The translations under genes and the position numbers were made by a program. From the NCBI RefSeq assembly GCF_010015445.1, contig NC_053127.1, positions 30,876,215 to 30,940,214 of the forward strand: a DNA stretch of 64,000 bases, read 5' to 3'. The stretch comes from Perca fluviatilis. Its lineage: Eukaryota; Chordata; Actinopteri; Perciformes; Percidae. The first letter of the stretch is position 1, and the number at the start of each line of letters is the position of its first letter. The notes beneath the pieces are model-generated. The model was given only the letters and a program-made list of their open reading frames with translations. It did not search any database and had not been told where the DNA came from. Below are positions 11,794-25,255 of the stretch, piece by piece.

Positions 11794-14700
11794 TTTATTT
11801 GACAATACAGGACATCAATAAAGACTGGCACATGAACAAAGTTCAAAAGAAATGATAACAGTTTGCTCCTCTGGCCTCAACACATTAATGTTTTTTTGTT
11901 TTTTTTCTTTTTTAACTTAAAGCTACAGTTGCAGTTAGGAACAACCTAACAAATTAAGATTCAGGTGCAGACTTTGCATTCGAAGCCGGTATTGTGTGTC
12001 CTGATGCGTTAACTGCTTAGAACCAGGGGAAGGGCAGCCTGCACAACACAAGGGACAGTTGGGAATGGTTTTGTTTATCACGAACATCAAGGCCACTTGG
12101 ATTACTTGGGACTGCAACGATAACATTAAGGCACCCTCTTTGACAACTGCTCACCTCTACCGATGAGCAGGGATTTCAAAAAAACAACATACATTGAAGA
12201 TTCCACACAGACATTTGAACAATGTTAATACTTATCTTTCATACATTGTGCTTATGAATGTGTGTAATACTGGGTTCACGCAATTGTTATACCCAAGCAT
12301 ATGAGAGTTAGTGGCATAGCGTGTATGCATAATGAACTATGGATGGGTAATGTGTTGTTTCAGGGGATAATCCAGCACACAGCAGTTCGGGAGGCCACAC
12401 ACACATATGTCCATACAACCATTATGTTGTGCATCTTCCAACAAGTTATTTCAAGCTCCAGGTTCTTTTGTTACCATTACATGTCCACAATTTTACAGCA
12501 GCAAAAAAACAAATTGCAAATAAAAAGCCCTTCATTTCACACCACAGATCCAGTACATGAGAACTGATTCAAAGATCCGAAGAGTTCTACAGTAGTTAGC
12601 TAGTAGTTCCTCCATCCACAATATGTTTGGCAATGTCTGAAATAAGCTGGAAAGGTATGCCACCTAGTGGTTGTATCATAAACTGTTACTTAAAGATATT
12701 CCCTACAGGTGTCATTTGACTATTTGACCTTGATGCCATGGTGTTAATAAATGAAACTAAAAAAGGGACTACTAAATGAGAGTGGGATTAATCAAATGTA
12801 GTAGCATAGTAGGTTCAATATCTGTAGATAAAGAGTCTACTCTTGACTGAAATTGAGTATTTTTCTATTAAGGGAGGGCACTTAACTACCAATACTGTTC
12901 TCCAGTGACAACAGGTGGAGGTTCAGTGCAGCGATGCAGGAGGACAAAATAACTGCCTGTGACTTGTTCCCATAACCTTCAGCTTACGAGCCTGAAATGA
13001 GTTAGACGTTTTCCATTTATTCACTTGGTCCTTGGAGTGAATGTTAACAATTACAAATAGAAAACCCTCCAAGCTTGCGCACACATCAGTCGCAAGTTGG
13101 TCCGATACATGATGTTTCTGCATGTTTGCATTATTTGTGCCTATCAGAGCCTCCAAATGCTGGTCACCCCCCCAACAAATGGGTTTCTTAAAAGGAACAC
13201 ACCGACTTATTGGGAATTTAGCTTATTCACCGTAACCCCCAGAGTAATACAAGTCGATACATACCCTTCTCATCTCCGTGCGTGCTGTAAGGCTGTCTGA
13301 CGGCTCCAGTGGCATCAGCCCATCACAGAACATGCAGGTGAATGGTTCCAGTAATCCTACTGAGTCGAATAAAATGCGCTATCGATAGTCCTATTTACAT
13401 GTTGTGATTTAGAGTACATGCGGTAACAAAAAAACGTAACATGAGACACAGCCGCCTTCTAACCGTAAACAAACCGGGAACTATATTCTCAGGCGGAAGA
13501 ATATAGTACTTGGGCGGAGTCATTAATCGCAGCAAGACTGTCTGAGAATATAGTTCCCGGTTTGTTTACTGTTAGGAGATGGCTGTGTCTCATGTTACGT
13601 TGTTTTTTGTACACGCTGTGAATCTACAAATCACAACATGTAAATAGGAACATGTTGGCGTTATTTTGTCACTTTTGTCACAATTCGGAGCAGTAGGCTA
13701 GTTGGAACCAGTTAACTGCAGGATCTGTGCTGGGCTAAGCTAAGGCTGGAGCCGTCAGACAGCGTTACAGCACGCACGGAGATGAGAAGGGTATGTATCG
13801 ACTTGTCTAACTCTGGGGGTTACGGTGAATAAGCTAAATTCCCAATAAGTCGGCATGTTCCTTTAACATAACGCACCCTGATGGAGGCTTTAGCTGTGGT
13901 TGTAAAAGTTTAGACCTTCGCAGAGCACACATTTGTGTGCAGCATTGCTTTAAAGACTGAAAGTGTTTCTGTCTACAGAAACTTGAGCTTTCAAAAGTGG
14001 TTCAAATTGCTTTGCAGGAAAAATGTTAACCCTGTCCTAAACAAAATTTAAATTCAGTGCAATAATAAAAGCAACATTATGACCATTGGATCTCTTGCTT
14101 GATTATAACGAGGTAAAACAGTAACATGTTTCACACATTTCATTACTTTTTTTTAAATCCCAGAGCAACTTTGGCACTGATAGAAAAATAAATTAATAAT
14201 TCCAGTTGTGGCATATTTTGATAGGAACATTTCAAGTAATGGAGATGCAGCCATATGTAAAAGCAAATAACAAAACAAAAAAAACTACTTAAAAGGGATA
14301 GGACAACACTGTGTTTTAAGTATTGTAAGCTAAAGTCTTAGTTAGACTTTAGTTTAGGGATCTATTTAAATATCTTTAGGCTTAGGAGATTCAAATATCT
14401 ACAGAATGAAATACAATTAATATGCTAGTAGAAATTTTGGAATAATTACTTTCCCTTTTCCCAAACCCTAATTAAGATAACACCCATACCCCCTTCAACA
14501 TTTACAGCTGCAGTGGACTACATCATATTTGCATTGAAAATGAATGAGCAAATAAAATCATTACACTTCAATAAGATTACAGAAAAGCTAGTCTAATAAC
14601 TTATGATTAATGAAAAGAAAATCTTCCATTTCTTTAAACTGTACTCAGTGCTATACTGTTTAGTAAATCCCCACAGTGCAGAACCAAAGGGTCCCTGGGG

Positions 14701-14830
14701 TGGTGCCTTGGGGTGCACCTGTGCCCTAGCTGTGGGCTGATTGCGCAGCAGTAGGCATTGGCAGGTCCCTGTGCCGATGGTGTCTGGATATGGCTGTCCC
14801 CATCCTTCAGTTGGTCTCCATCCCTTCATT
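11794..14830 (-). other. acer3: possible long 3' UTR of acer3
   Basis: No coding exon is visible between the acer3 stop and about 11.8 kb. The first clear minus-strand AATAAA followed by a plausible 3'-end context is at 11799-11794. I infer that acer3 transcription may run to about 11,775, a 3-kb UTR that would include the foldback MITE at 13192-13862. A shorter UTR using a non-canonical signal is equally possible. Confidence 0.35.
13192..13862. mobile_element. 671-bp foldback TTAA MITE
   Basis: TTAA on both sides (13188-13191 and 13863-13866). Terminal arms of about 105 bp (GACTTATTGGGAATTTAGCT and its complement), and inner arms including CAAACCGGGAACTATATTCT and its complement around 13,515. 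Nearly the whole element is an imperfect palindrome. It lies in the possible acer3 3' UTR. Confidence 0.85.
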
Positions 14831-17800
14831 TCAACTCGTCTTCTGTGGTTCGATGTGCAATGTAGGCCAAACTCCACAAAGAAACTGAATAAAGTTAGGA
14901 TAAGACAGGACAAATAGTTAAATTAATGAACAAATACATTAATGAATGCAATTACATAAAAGCTATAATATATACAAAGGCTAAGGGCTAGACATACCTT
15001 TACATTTGGTCTGTACTTGAGGTAGGTTGACCTGATCTGCAGGCTAAAAGAAGATGACCCTTAGATTTAGATGGGAATGAACATGTCTCATCACAATTAA
15101 ACTCACTTTGGCTGTCTCCAGGAGCTTACCTAAGAAGTATGTGCAGGTAGGATCCAAGGCCTGTGAAGATATGCCACCAGGCATGGAACTGTGTTACTAC
15201 TCCAACACCAGAGGGCAGCGTTTGTCTACTGGCTCTGAGGGACCAAAAAAAGTGTTGACCCGACAACTTCAATTAATAACAAAAAATAGTATCTCCAACA
15301 GTATGGGATTCTCCAGAAGAGGATGCTAAAAAATTGTCTTTATAAATGTTTTATTTTCTAAATGTTTGTACTTTTAGATACAAAATATAAAGTTATTCCA
15401 CAGTAAATGAGAGGATACATTTCCAGGGATTGACATGACTTTGAGTTTGCCTGACTTCACCTTGACATGAGAAAAATGATTTACAATATTGTTGTGATGT
15501 CACATAAAAGGTTAATGTCCCTGTCACTGTTTAAGTGAACATTTTCCACACCACTGCTTTTAAAAAGGAAGATAACGAACTTTGCTCTCAGGATTCCAAA
15601 ATTAGGCAAGTTAATACATAATAATAAAAACATTATTAATAATAATATTTGTCCAATGCTAATACTCACCTTAATGTGTCACAGAATATGTTGTCAATGT
15701 TCCACAGTAGGAACCCAAACAAAAAGATTCCTAAGGAGGTGTAACACAGCGGTCTGAGCCATGGGTACACCCTGACATTGAAACCAAAACCACATGGAAA
15801 GCCTTTAGCAAGTGGTTACTTCATTGAATTTAATGAACAACCATTCCTTAGATATGTTAATATTTTTTATTTTAACAGTCATCTTGGCAAACTTACCATG
15901 TAACGATGAAGACAGATCGCATCACTAGGCAAGCTACTAGAGCACCATACATGACCTAAAAGAAGACACAATTATTTATTTGGCTTTGAAACACAGCAAG
16001 GGCTTGTGGAGCAAGACAAATACAATTTTTGACTACTAAATATTTAAAAATGTTCATCAACACATTGAGCTCTGGTGACTACCAATTGCTGAATTCCAGG
16101 CGGCCTAAACTCTACATTGAGATTATTGATTACATAACCTGCTAATACGGTCTGCTGCCATAGCAAAGTTGCAAGGTTTTCTCTCGAATGTTTCTATTAA
16201 ACCTTTCCTTTCGAGTGTGATGCTCATTTACTGCCAGTCACTTTTAGAGCTATATACTTTTATTTATTTTTTACAGGATAAATGCTTTTAACTATTTACT
16301 TTTTTTACTTTTACCTATTCAGGTATAACAATTCTTAAAATGAAACAATATTTTGAATGAAGCTAAAAGGGATGGGATTCACTGTGCTAGATAACAGTAA
16401 ACACGCACGTTCTATATCCATCTGTTGCTTTGTTACATTCCACAAATCCACATAAATGAGGAAACTCAACACAAACGGCTACAGGCATTCAGTACAATCT
16501 CATAAAAAAAGTAGAACACTACTCATACTTAAGTTGCCATTTGAACCCCACTCTATGTACTGGTTTACTGTGCTCCAACTGGGGCATTATCAGTCTCACT
16601 ATGAGCCACCATAGAGCAGTGTGATCAGTAAACAAAGCCTGTTCCAAAGAGTAAACAAAGGCAGCTTTGTCACATTGTCCTTAAAGTGCTGACACACCAA
16701 GGAGATCGGCGGCCATCGGTCCAACTTAGGCCAACGGAGAGAGTCCGTCACCCTAGTTTTTGCGGTGTGTAACGCACCGTCGCTACACGTCGACCCTTTT
16801 TTTTTGGCCAATTCAACATTCAATTGGCACCTGAGACGTCAGTGAGAGGAATCCATCTGATTGACTATTCAACTTAAGGAGATTAGTGCACGTGAAGAAA
16901 AAAGGTAGTCAGGAAAACAAGTAAACGACTGTGAGGGCACACACAGAAGGGTCTTCTCATTTTTCATCTTGATCTGATCAATCCAATACATGATATGGCT
17001 GTAAAACTGGCCAAAAATGGCATTCCAATATTACTTCTAAAAAAGAAACATAGGTTTGAACTATTCAGGTATCTATTTTTGCCAATGCCCATGAGAGGGC
17101 AAACGTACAATGAGATACATAACTACTCGAGTAAGTCTATGTATTTTAAAATAAACATATATTTTTACAAGATCTAGTTGTAGGTATCATAGCAACGGTT
17201 TGTATATCCGGTTTCCCTTTTTGAATGACTAATCGATTACTGCCAGCACGGAGAGTTATTTCCTCTCACGCAGGCGTAGAGATGGCCCGATACCATTTTT
17301 TGCTTCCCGATACTGATTCTGATACCTGAACTTGCGTATCGGCCGATACCGATACTGATCCGATACCAGTGTGTCATATATTTTATTATGTTTTAACAAC
17401 TCTATACTAGTACTATCCCTGTATGGATGTGATGTGATTTCTATCTTTGTTGTCTGTCTGGCTCAGGTTAAACTCTTTGTGAAACATGAACAAACACAAT
17501 GAATGCCGTAGAACTTGCTTTTTTTATCCAGTTTGACAGTCAGTTATAATGGAAAAAGAACAAATAAACTACTTTAACGTAGATTTTCTTTAAGGCTTTA
17601 TTATGTGGTATCGGATCGGTGCATAAATTCCAGTACTTCCCATTACCGATACTAGCGTTTTAGGCAGCATCGGAAGCGATACCGATACTGGTATCGGTAT
17701 CGGAACATCTCTACGCAGGCGCAGATCATGTGGTAGATGGCCGCCGGCTGTAGTCTGTGCGGTGTGTTCAAGTGCAACTTTTTGGCAAAGACACAAGCGA

Positions 17801-18640
17801 TGTGAGGCGACGCCACAGTTGGCCTTCACTGTCACTGTCTGCCTGGTGATTCAGCAGCTTTACTGTTGTAAAGCAACGCATAGACAATGTGAGACCCTAA
17901 ATACGTACAGATAAACTCTGGGTATAACAGAAGTGGCTGAGCATATCTTCAAGTGTTTATACAATATGTTTACTGTATTTGTTTAGGGTTATGAGATTTT
18001 TCTTCTTCTTGGCAACAAATTATATATTTTTGATCCCACAGTTGAGGATTCAGTGCTCAGTCTAGACCCTAGTATCTGTGTGTTTTTGTTTTTTTTAAAT
18101 GCTACACCTTAATAAACATTTAACTGATCATCAGCAAACAGTAACATAACAGGTGTTGCAGAATTTTGCTTTGGTATGAAATGCTTCTTTATGTTTAACA
18201 ACCAGCAAGCACCAAACTCAGCGACTACGTTTACAAGCTGTCAATTTTCGGGTTATGGTCGGGTTAAGGTCACTATTCGGGTTTCTGAAACATTCGGAAT
18301 AACCCGTTTACATGCGTGAGCAGAGAGAGTTACTCCTGTATACATGGAATTTGTAATCAAATGGCAATATCCCGACGTAAACGGGCGGCCACGGTTAGCG
18401 TCTGGACGTAGCCTACGGACAACCTTAAGACGCAATAACTTTTCGGTCATCTTCTTATAAATCTCCCTATCTCGGTACTTTCTGCCGTCAACAAAAGACA
18501 TTATATTCATGGTTTTCACCACACTAATAAAGAAATTGGTTTCCTCCTCGCTCCAAAAGTGTGGTGCTGTGCTGCGTCTCGCCATGTTTACCTCTACTTC
18601 TTGTTTACTTCCGGTATACTGCGCGCAGGTTTTCTGCATT

Positions 18641-18673
<33 letters not shown>

Positions 18674-20638
18674 CTATATTATTATAGTATATAATTATTA
18701 TTATAACTATGTTTTCTGGCGCATACAAGAAGTTCCTCTACTCAAAAGACCAAGATTCCTTGCGAATAGTACATGCACAGAACACAAATCAATGTTCCTT
18801 TTGATGGGGATATGCCGATACGCGTTTACATGACCAAAATTTCGGGTTAGAAAAGGGGTAACCCAGGGATCATATTCGGGTTTTTAAAAACCGGAATATG
18901 AGCATATTCGGGTTTTTGCAGGTGTTTACATGGCCGTGTGCGACCGGGTTATTGCTAATATTCCGGTTTTGAACGGGTTATTGGGTGCATGTAAACGTAG
19001 TCCGTGTTGCATGCTGTCTTGGCAAACCCAATGTTTACACAAAGTAATACATGACTTAAGGCACACTGAGCCCTAATAGCAAACACTGAGCAATCTGAGC
19101 CAGCTGAGCATGACACCGAGCACTCCCTTACCTGATGAAAGACTGGCTCCTTCCACTGTAAGTATACCTGCAAGGATAAAAAAAACACAAACTACTCAAG
19201 AGGATATGATGGATTGTATGCCTTATTTACATTATTGTTCAAACTAAATGATCACTGTTATAGTGAAAATGGATACTCACCACAGTGACTGAGACACTGA
19301 AGATCAATAACAATGCAATCAGAAATAAACTGATGCTCTTCTCTTGTTTAAAACACTCATATCTGAAAAAAAGAAGCACATGTGTTTATATTTATGTCCA
19401 GCTTGGATAACCATAAAGAATCAAAAAAGAGAATAACAGAAGGTTAACGTGTAACTAAGTTTCTCCTCTTAAGACTATCCTAACCCTGATTGGAACATGT
19501 TTTGAAGTGGTCTGGAGTTGGAGAGATAGTCTCTCCATTCAGAGAACCTTGGGCTACACATGTAACCTTCTATTCTCTATCGTCTCTCGACTAGGTCTGT
19601 CGCTGTTATTGCATTACCGCAGTGTCCCGTCACGCCCACAATACAGTCAAGCTTATTACCGCATCACTACTGTTTTGTTTTGTTACTGTCAATATACAGT
19701 GTTCAGTAAACCGTGTAATACGGCCGTGACAGCCCTACTCTCCACCCTACATGTTCCATATGTACGGGGACACTGAAAGACACACCTCGACCCACCAGAG
19801 TGCTCACCCATGTGCAGCGATGAAGGAACTTTTTATTAATATACATTATGTATACACCCATGGCCTAGGTGCAAGGTTGCACTAATGCATAGCTTAGATG
19901 CTCAGATGTGTGGATGACACCACCTAAAGACACACTTCCCCCAGCACGTCACCCTGTGTAAAGTTAACTGGCTACTCTTACCAACAGCTGTCCCTGGATT
20001 GAAACAGCTCTTGCATTCTTTCGAGCATGGCATCCATCATTTTAGTGTTCCTGCTTGGGCTGCTCTGCTTTCCCAAGACGGAATTGGAGGGGAACACCAA
20101 GGCCCGTAAAGTATGATCTACAGGAGGCAGTGGTTCATAGGCCTGTCACGATAGTCAATAAATCAATTAATCGCACGATAAAAAAAATGAGCTCGATAAT
20201 TTTTCCGGCCGCGATAATTTCCATTTGCATGCTTGTTTGTTTTTCTCGTCTCTCTCTACCAAAGAGACTGGAGGACCACTCGGTTCCTTAGCGTAACGAG
20301 GAGTGAACCCTCTTGTCAGTCGCATGGTCTTTGTGGGGGCGGGACTCCTGGCGGAGAGAGAGAGACAGAAAACGCTAGTTGAGAGTTGGGGCAGGGTTTT
20401 CCGCAGCACTTTGCAGTTAAGGCGCTGTCAAAAAACTAAAAAGTATATGAGCAATATCAACCGTGTTACTCGGCGTCCCGTTTTTCTCCCTTTCATTCCA
20501 AAGCACACAGCTGACAACCTGCAGGTGGAGGCGGTGGAGACAGGCTCGGACATACAAGCGGTTTCAGGAAAGTGGCTGCATGTGTCCGACAATGATCAGA
20601 GCATTAACGGTACAAGCCTACAGCTGTCCACGGACACA

Positions 20639-20691
<53 letters not shown>

Positions 20692-23600
20692 CCCGCCCCC
20701 ACGAAGCTCAGACCTGCAGAGGAGCAGAAGCCGCACCTTCGCCAAAATGAAGACTGAAAAACAGAACTATTTTGGCACAGACATTTACTCGCCGTGTGGC
20801 AGATAGCCATATAGATAGATAGATTAAATTTATTAATTATATATTATTTAAATTTAATATTTTGTGTTAAATAATTGTAAAATGTAGTACAGAGTCTGTA
20901 GTCTATTGCACAAACACTCGAGGAATGCAGCAAACTTTTGACAGCCAGTAGGCTATGAATTGCCTGGGAGAACATGCGTGTCACAAACGGCAATTCCACA
21001 ACTGTACATCAGCATGAAAGACGACATACTAAAGGAGATCAAAGACATATTGTGGATATTTAAAATGTCTTCCAGTTCCAGTGTTAAATATTCTTTAGAA
21101 ATAAAAGTGTATTGATCTTTGAAAAAGTGTACCTGCATTATTATGCCATTATCATTAGATGCAAATTGGTCTCTCAACGACGATATTATCGTTTATCGCA
21201 ATAATTTCTGGGACAATTTATCGTCCAGCAAAATTTGTTATCGTGACAGGCCTAGTGGTTCACAGCCAATTCTCTCCCAATCATGCTAACCATCTTCATA
21301 GACATGATCAGTGATGAGCATCAAATGGTTTAACAGTTAAACAAGCTGTAGAATGTGGAAGATATACTCATATCCTTTTAGAATCAATAGTACCATCGCA
21401 TACAGTACACTCTACAGCCACAATAAGAAAATACACTGCTTTCTTGGAATGGATCAAGCGATCAGTAAGGAATTTGATGGTTCATTTAACAGCCAAAATC
21501 CCACTAAATATGTTTTCAGTGACCATCAGTCAAGGCTTCAACAGCAATAAATCCAAAAGGTTGAGCCACTTACAGACAGTAGACAAAGATGCATGTACTG
21601 TAAATCATTGGCAACTCGTCCAGTAACTGCAAATGAGAATACAAAGAAAAGATATATTAATTCATCACTATAGGATTACATTACATTTCCCAAAGAAACA
21701 AATCTGATTCATGCAGTTTCAGCAAGAAATTGATATCCAAAATCAAAAACTCTCAGCGGTCACCCCGTCATGATTATGTACCCACTTTTTGCTGACATAT
21801 TAACATTTCAATGTAACACTGTAGCCCACCTGCATCTCATATAGCAGCGTCATGTGGAAGCACCAGGAACCAACACCAACAGCTGGGCGATGCACAGACA
21901 ACCCCATAAAACATTAAAACTAAAAGTCAGGACATTCTCAATGTGATTGACGGCATCAGCAGTACACTGTACAAATGGAAAGTCTGTTGTCAATAACTAC
22001 GATAAGTAAACAAGAGCTGTGTTTGCTTCATTATTGTCACTAATCTAGAGCTAGGTCATTTGTGGTTTTAACAGACTAACCTGCCAGTCCGAGGAAAGAG
22101 CAGACGTAGCGAAACTCAAGGCCATCTCGAAACGTCTGGATGGCCCCACAAATAGGAGGAAGAATCATAATCAAGTTGCTGACAGTGTTCCCTGTTCGAA
22201 AAGACAACATAGACAAATTAGAGCCAGGGGCGTAGCACAAAATTCTGTAGAAAGGCATTCTCTATGGGCCCCTCCCCGCATCCACAGCTATTCATTGTAG
22301 CATCTTTTTGGGCCCTCCTCACATGAGGGCCCTGGGTACTCAGTCCCCAGAAGACATTAATCTGTGTAACATCTGAGCATCTTTGAATGATCACCTCTGT
22401 GATTGGGTGACATGACAGCAGTGGGAGTTCTGTGGGACAGCCCGGGTTACATGTTGTCATTATTATAACCTGCATGAATGGTATCTTTTTACAGAAACCT
22501 GATCACTGCACTAGGAATTCATGCACATGTGACTGCTGCTATGTTTGCTGCCACCATACGTGAATTTTCTATTTAATTACATAGCATACACATATAACAC
22601 AGCAATGATATGCCCCTCCCCCTCTCACACTGAGTGAGCAGTGAGCAGGACCAGAGAACGGGCAAGGTGGGTAACGCATTGCCATGAGTCCATGAGGCTA
22701 ATGTCTGATTACTCCACATTGTCATTGTGATATTTTGTGATGACATTCTGATTCTGTCAGGTAAATATAGTAGTACAATGTCTTCCTCTGATGTAGAAGT
22801 AGCCTACGCTGTAAGTCAGTAGTAGGGTATACAGGGGAGTTGCATGTGAAGTGGTTTGGGGGTATTTCTGTAAGTAAGTTTGGGGTACAATTTGGTTTTG
22901 AAGAATTCTACAAGCAGCAATACCACAGGCCAAGCAATCGGTCCGTTCCAAACAGGCACATTTTCAACGGGCACTGCACTAGTTAAAAAAATGACACAAA
23001 ATGAATCAGCAACTATTTTGATTGACTAATCATTTCAGTCATTTTTCAAGTAGTATCTAATAATTCCAAATACTCAAATGTGTCAATTTGCAACTTTTTT
23101 AGTCTTACATTGTAGTAAATTGAATATTATTGGCGTTGTGTTGCAGTTGTCACCGCATAGCAAGAGGGTTTGGGGTTCTAATTGTGTTGCTTGTTTGTAA
23201 TGTTGTTATTTTCATTTATTTGTAAGAGATTAGTTTATTAATTCTACCCTATAAAGTGGCCTATGGTTGAGCTGGAGTCAGTGTTCCTGCCTTAAGCCAT
23301 TGCTGTGTACTTACTGTACAGTTAGTACATCATCAGGCCCAAAGTGAACCTGATAAAACAGAGGTCAACACTGATCCTGATGTTGAACTTTCTGGGCGTG
23401 ATGATGTACAAACAATTGGGCTTACCAGGATGTTAAGTAGTTTGAAAACTAATACTGCTTTATCTGCAGGTGTCTGATAAAAGACAAGGTGTTTCCACAA
23501 GTCCTTAGTTCATAATGTGTGGACTTTGGTTACTGATAATAAATCCACACACCAAGATTACTACAGCAAGCGAGTGGTTTGTTTTTCCACATTTCAATGA

Positions 23601-25255
23601 AAGCTGCAATCACATGAATGTGATGAGACCCCTGACCCGAGATACGTTTTATCCTTTATGACCTCCCTTTGTGTCTGCTTTCTGTCGTCACCATGTGCTG
23701 ATGTTTTAAAAAAAGAGAGATAATTCACAAAAGCACAGATTAACAATGCCACATTCCAGCCATTGTAACCTGAATCAATGTTTAAATGCCAAACAAATCT
23801 CCTGCGGCAAAAAAAGCTAGACCAACGTGTGTCATTTGTGCAAACAAAAGCTTCAACTGTCAGTATCCTTGATATGCGGCATTCACACCAGGGCCAATGT
23901 TTAGGAACGTTTCAATGAAATGAATACAGTATGCTAAATACAGTAGACCTACAACATGTAATCCACAACTTACTTTTTAGGACAATAAAATGAAGTGTGT
24001 ATCACTACAAAAGCCTCTTGGTGTGGACTCAACTCTGACCCACTTGGCTTCAGTTTACCTTGGACTAGGCTGATGCTGTTGCATCACTTAGTACCCTGAA
24101 CACCACTGACAATAAGACAACAGCATCTGGAAGGTCCCCTAACATACAGTGAAAATTGTACTTGAAAGAGTTTACATTGTTTCTACAATGAATCTGTGAG
24201 GTAGGCCAAATTAATTTATGAATTCTGCAAACTAGAGTAGAATATTGGATTTATATCCGAATAACAAGTTTGGCAGGTATTAATTGAAAAAGGCTTGCTT
24301 TGCATTACAACTCTTTTGAATACATTCCCTTGTTATCACTTCCACAAGTTTAAATTGCCTGCACAATAATGAGTAACCTCAAAGTACTATTTTCAGTTAA
24401 ATGTTTGTCCTATCTTGTTTGGCCAAATACTTTTGAAGGAATGCATGTGTCACTGCATGTCAGAAAAAGCTGACGTCTCATTTTCAGCATGGAGTCCTGC
24501 TGACATGAACAGTTTGACACTAACAATCTTTAAATCTAAGATAATGGGTCCCGAGGAACCTGTTGTTATCGTTAGACAAAGCAACGAGGCGCCCTGATAG
24601 TGTGGAGGAAATGTTTCAAGTTTCAAGTGTTGCCTTTGAATGACTAGCTAGTCTCACATTGCTAGACCTACCTACTAGTGATTGCACCTTGTAAAGGGAA
24701 ACATTTAAGTCCACGTTCCATAGTCGATACAAATGAGAGCATATGGGGAATACTGTTAAACTGTGATGTGTCTATGATGACGTTCGCTAACACTTGATCG
24801 TGCGGAATAATAACATAGCTAACGTTACAGTAAAGCTGTAGCTATGCAAAACAGCTGAACGGGTTGACTAACGTTACAGCTTTTCTTTTTCCTCATTAAC
24901 GTTACAGCTCTAGCTAATAACGTTAGTTGTTAACATGCCGTATGAGCTAGCTAAACATTTATCAGCCGAGCTAACACGATAACATAAATCACTAGCTACT
25001 TAATGTTTACGTTATTCAGTAGCGACTGTACGTACCATGGGGGTACGTGACGTTACACAGTATGGCTGTGTCCTCCCCCCCAAACGTCTCCTTAAACGAA
25101 CCACAAAATTGACAATTTTCAGGAAAAAGCGACGTAATTATATTTCACTTACAAAATTCCGCAATGTAAAATGAGGCAACATAATTTTCTTCGCACCAGT
25201 CCAGCGTTGAGGTCGGCCGCCCCCAGTATCCCTGCCTGTCTGCCGAGGGAGCCAT
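14831..25255 (-). CDS. acer3: alkaline ceramidase 3, complete 11-exon gene
   Basis: Multi-pass Golgi/ER zinc hydrolase that cleaves (phyto)ceramides to sphingosine base and fatty acid. Coding exons, minus strand: 25255-25153, 22191-22081, 21882-21830, 21626-21574, 19362-19281, 19167-19132, 15955-15897, 15771-15670, 15234-15130, 15043-14998, 14884-14831. All introns are GT/AG, the frame is continuous, and the sum is 804 nt (267 aa plus TGA), the length of human ACER3. The known active-site residues fall at the human numbering: Ser77, His81, Asp92, His217 and His221 (FHAWWH). So do the calcium-site residues Asp19, Trp20, Glu22, Asn24 and Glu33. The protein opens [11 protein letters not shown] and ends EPQKTS. 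The start ATG is the only in-frame one before [10 protein letters not shown]. Introns 4, 5 and 6 carry transposons; no exon is damaged. Identity rests on recalled family sequence, but the residue-by-residue fit makes it secure. Confidence 0.96.
16686..17030. mobile_element. nonautonomous DNA element, copy 1
   Basis: Shares CTGACACACCA, GAAGAAAAA and TGATCAATCCAATACATGA, in the same order, with a second copy at 53478-53800. It lies in acer3 intron 6. Class and exact ends not determined. Confidence 0.55.
17277..17713. mobile_element. 437-bp nonautonomous hAT element
   Basis: Perfect 8-bp duplication CGCAGGCG (17269-17276 and 17714-17721). Ends TAGAGATG / CATCTCTA, with repeated CGATACC/GGTATCG motifs along both arms. 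It lies in acer3 intron 6. Confidence 0.9.
18253..18585 (-). pseudogene. Myb/SANT-like DNA-binding ORF fragment
   Basis: From ATG 18585 the frame reads [19 protein letters not shown] then [15 protein letters not shown] and [15 protein letters not shown]. This is the trihelix/SANT-like domain seen in Harbinger second ORFs and relatives. After about 45 residues the similarity is lost and no transposase follows, so it is a remnant. Confidence 0.6.
18644..18672. repeat. (AT)n microsatellite
   Basis: About 14 TA units within the Harbinger-like element. Confidence 0.9.
19592..19737. mobile_element. 146-bp hAT MITE
   Basis: Ends TAGGTCTGTCGC / complement of TAGGGCTGTCAC. The 8-bp duplication CTCTCGAC / CTCTCCAC (19584-19591, 19738-19745) has one mismatch. 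It lies in acer3 intron 4. Confidence 0.8.
20138..21254. mobile_element. 1117-bp nonautonomous hAT element
   Basis: Perfect 8-bp duplication GTGGTTCA (20130-20137 and 21255-21262). Perfect 16-bp termini TAGGCCTGTCACGATA. The interior holds a (GT)n tract and an open frame to about 20806 of no known family. It lies in acer3 intron 4. Confidence 0.92.
20641..20689. repeat. (GT)n microsatellite
   Basis: About 24 GT units within the hAT element. Confidence 0.95.
22214..22350. repeat. dispersed repeat, inverted copy of 7585-7756
   Basis: Begins CAGGGGCGTAGCACAAAATT. See the copy at 7585. It lies just upstream of acer3 exon 2. Confidence 0.65.
22360..25150. other. acer3: acer3 intron 1, no element recognised
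   Basis: Mostly unique AT-rich sequence. Between 24,780 and 25,020 the motif TAACGTTA(C) recurs several times near the promoter, which may be regulatory or an old repeat. Confidence 0.4.

Larger units (their letters stand above)
18223..19002. mobile_element. Harbinger-like element with SANT ORF remnant
   Basis: Inverted termini GACTACGTTTACAAGC / complement of GACTACGTTTACATGC. Subterminal AT-rich arms carry repeated CGGGTTAT / ATTCGGGTTT motifs. It carries a Myb/SANT-like ORF and an (AT)n tract. No clear target duplication was found. It lies in acer3 intron 6. Confidence 0.6.

Noticed and set aside
20303..20806. 167-codon open frame
   Set aside because: Lies inside a hAT element, includes a GT microsatellite (Cys-Val run), has no ATG at its start and no known domain.
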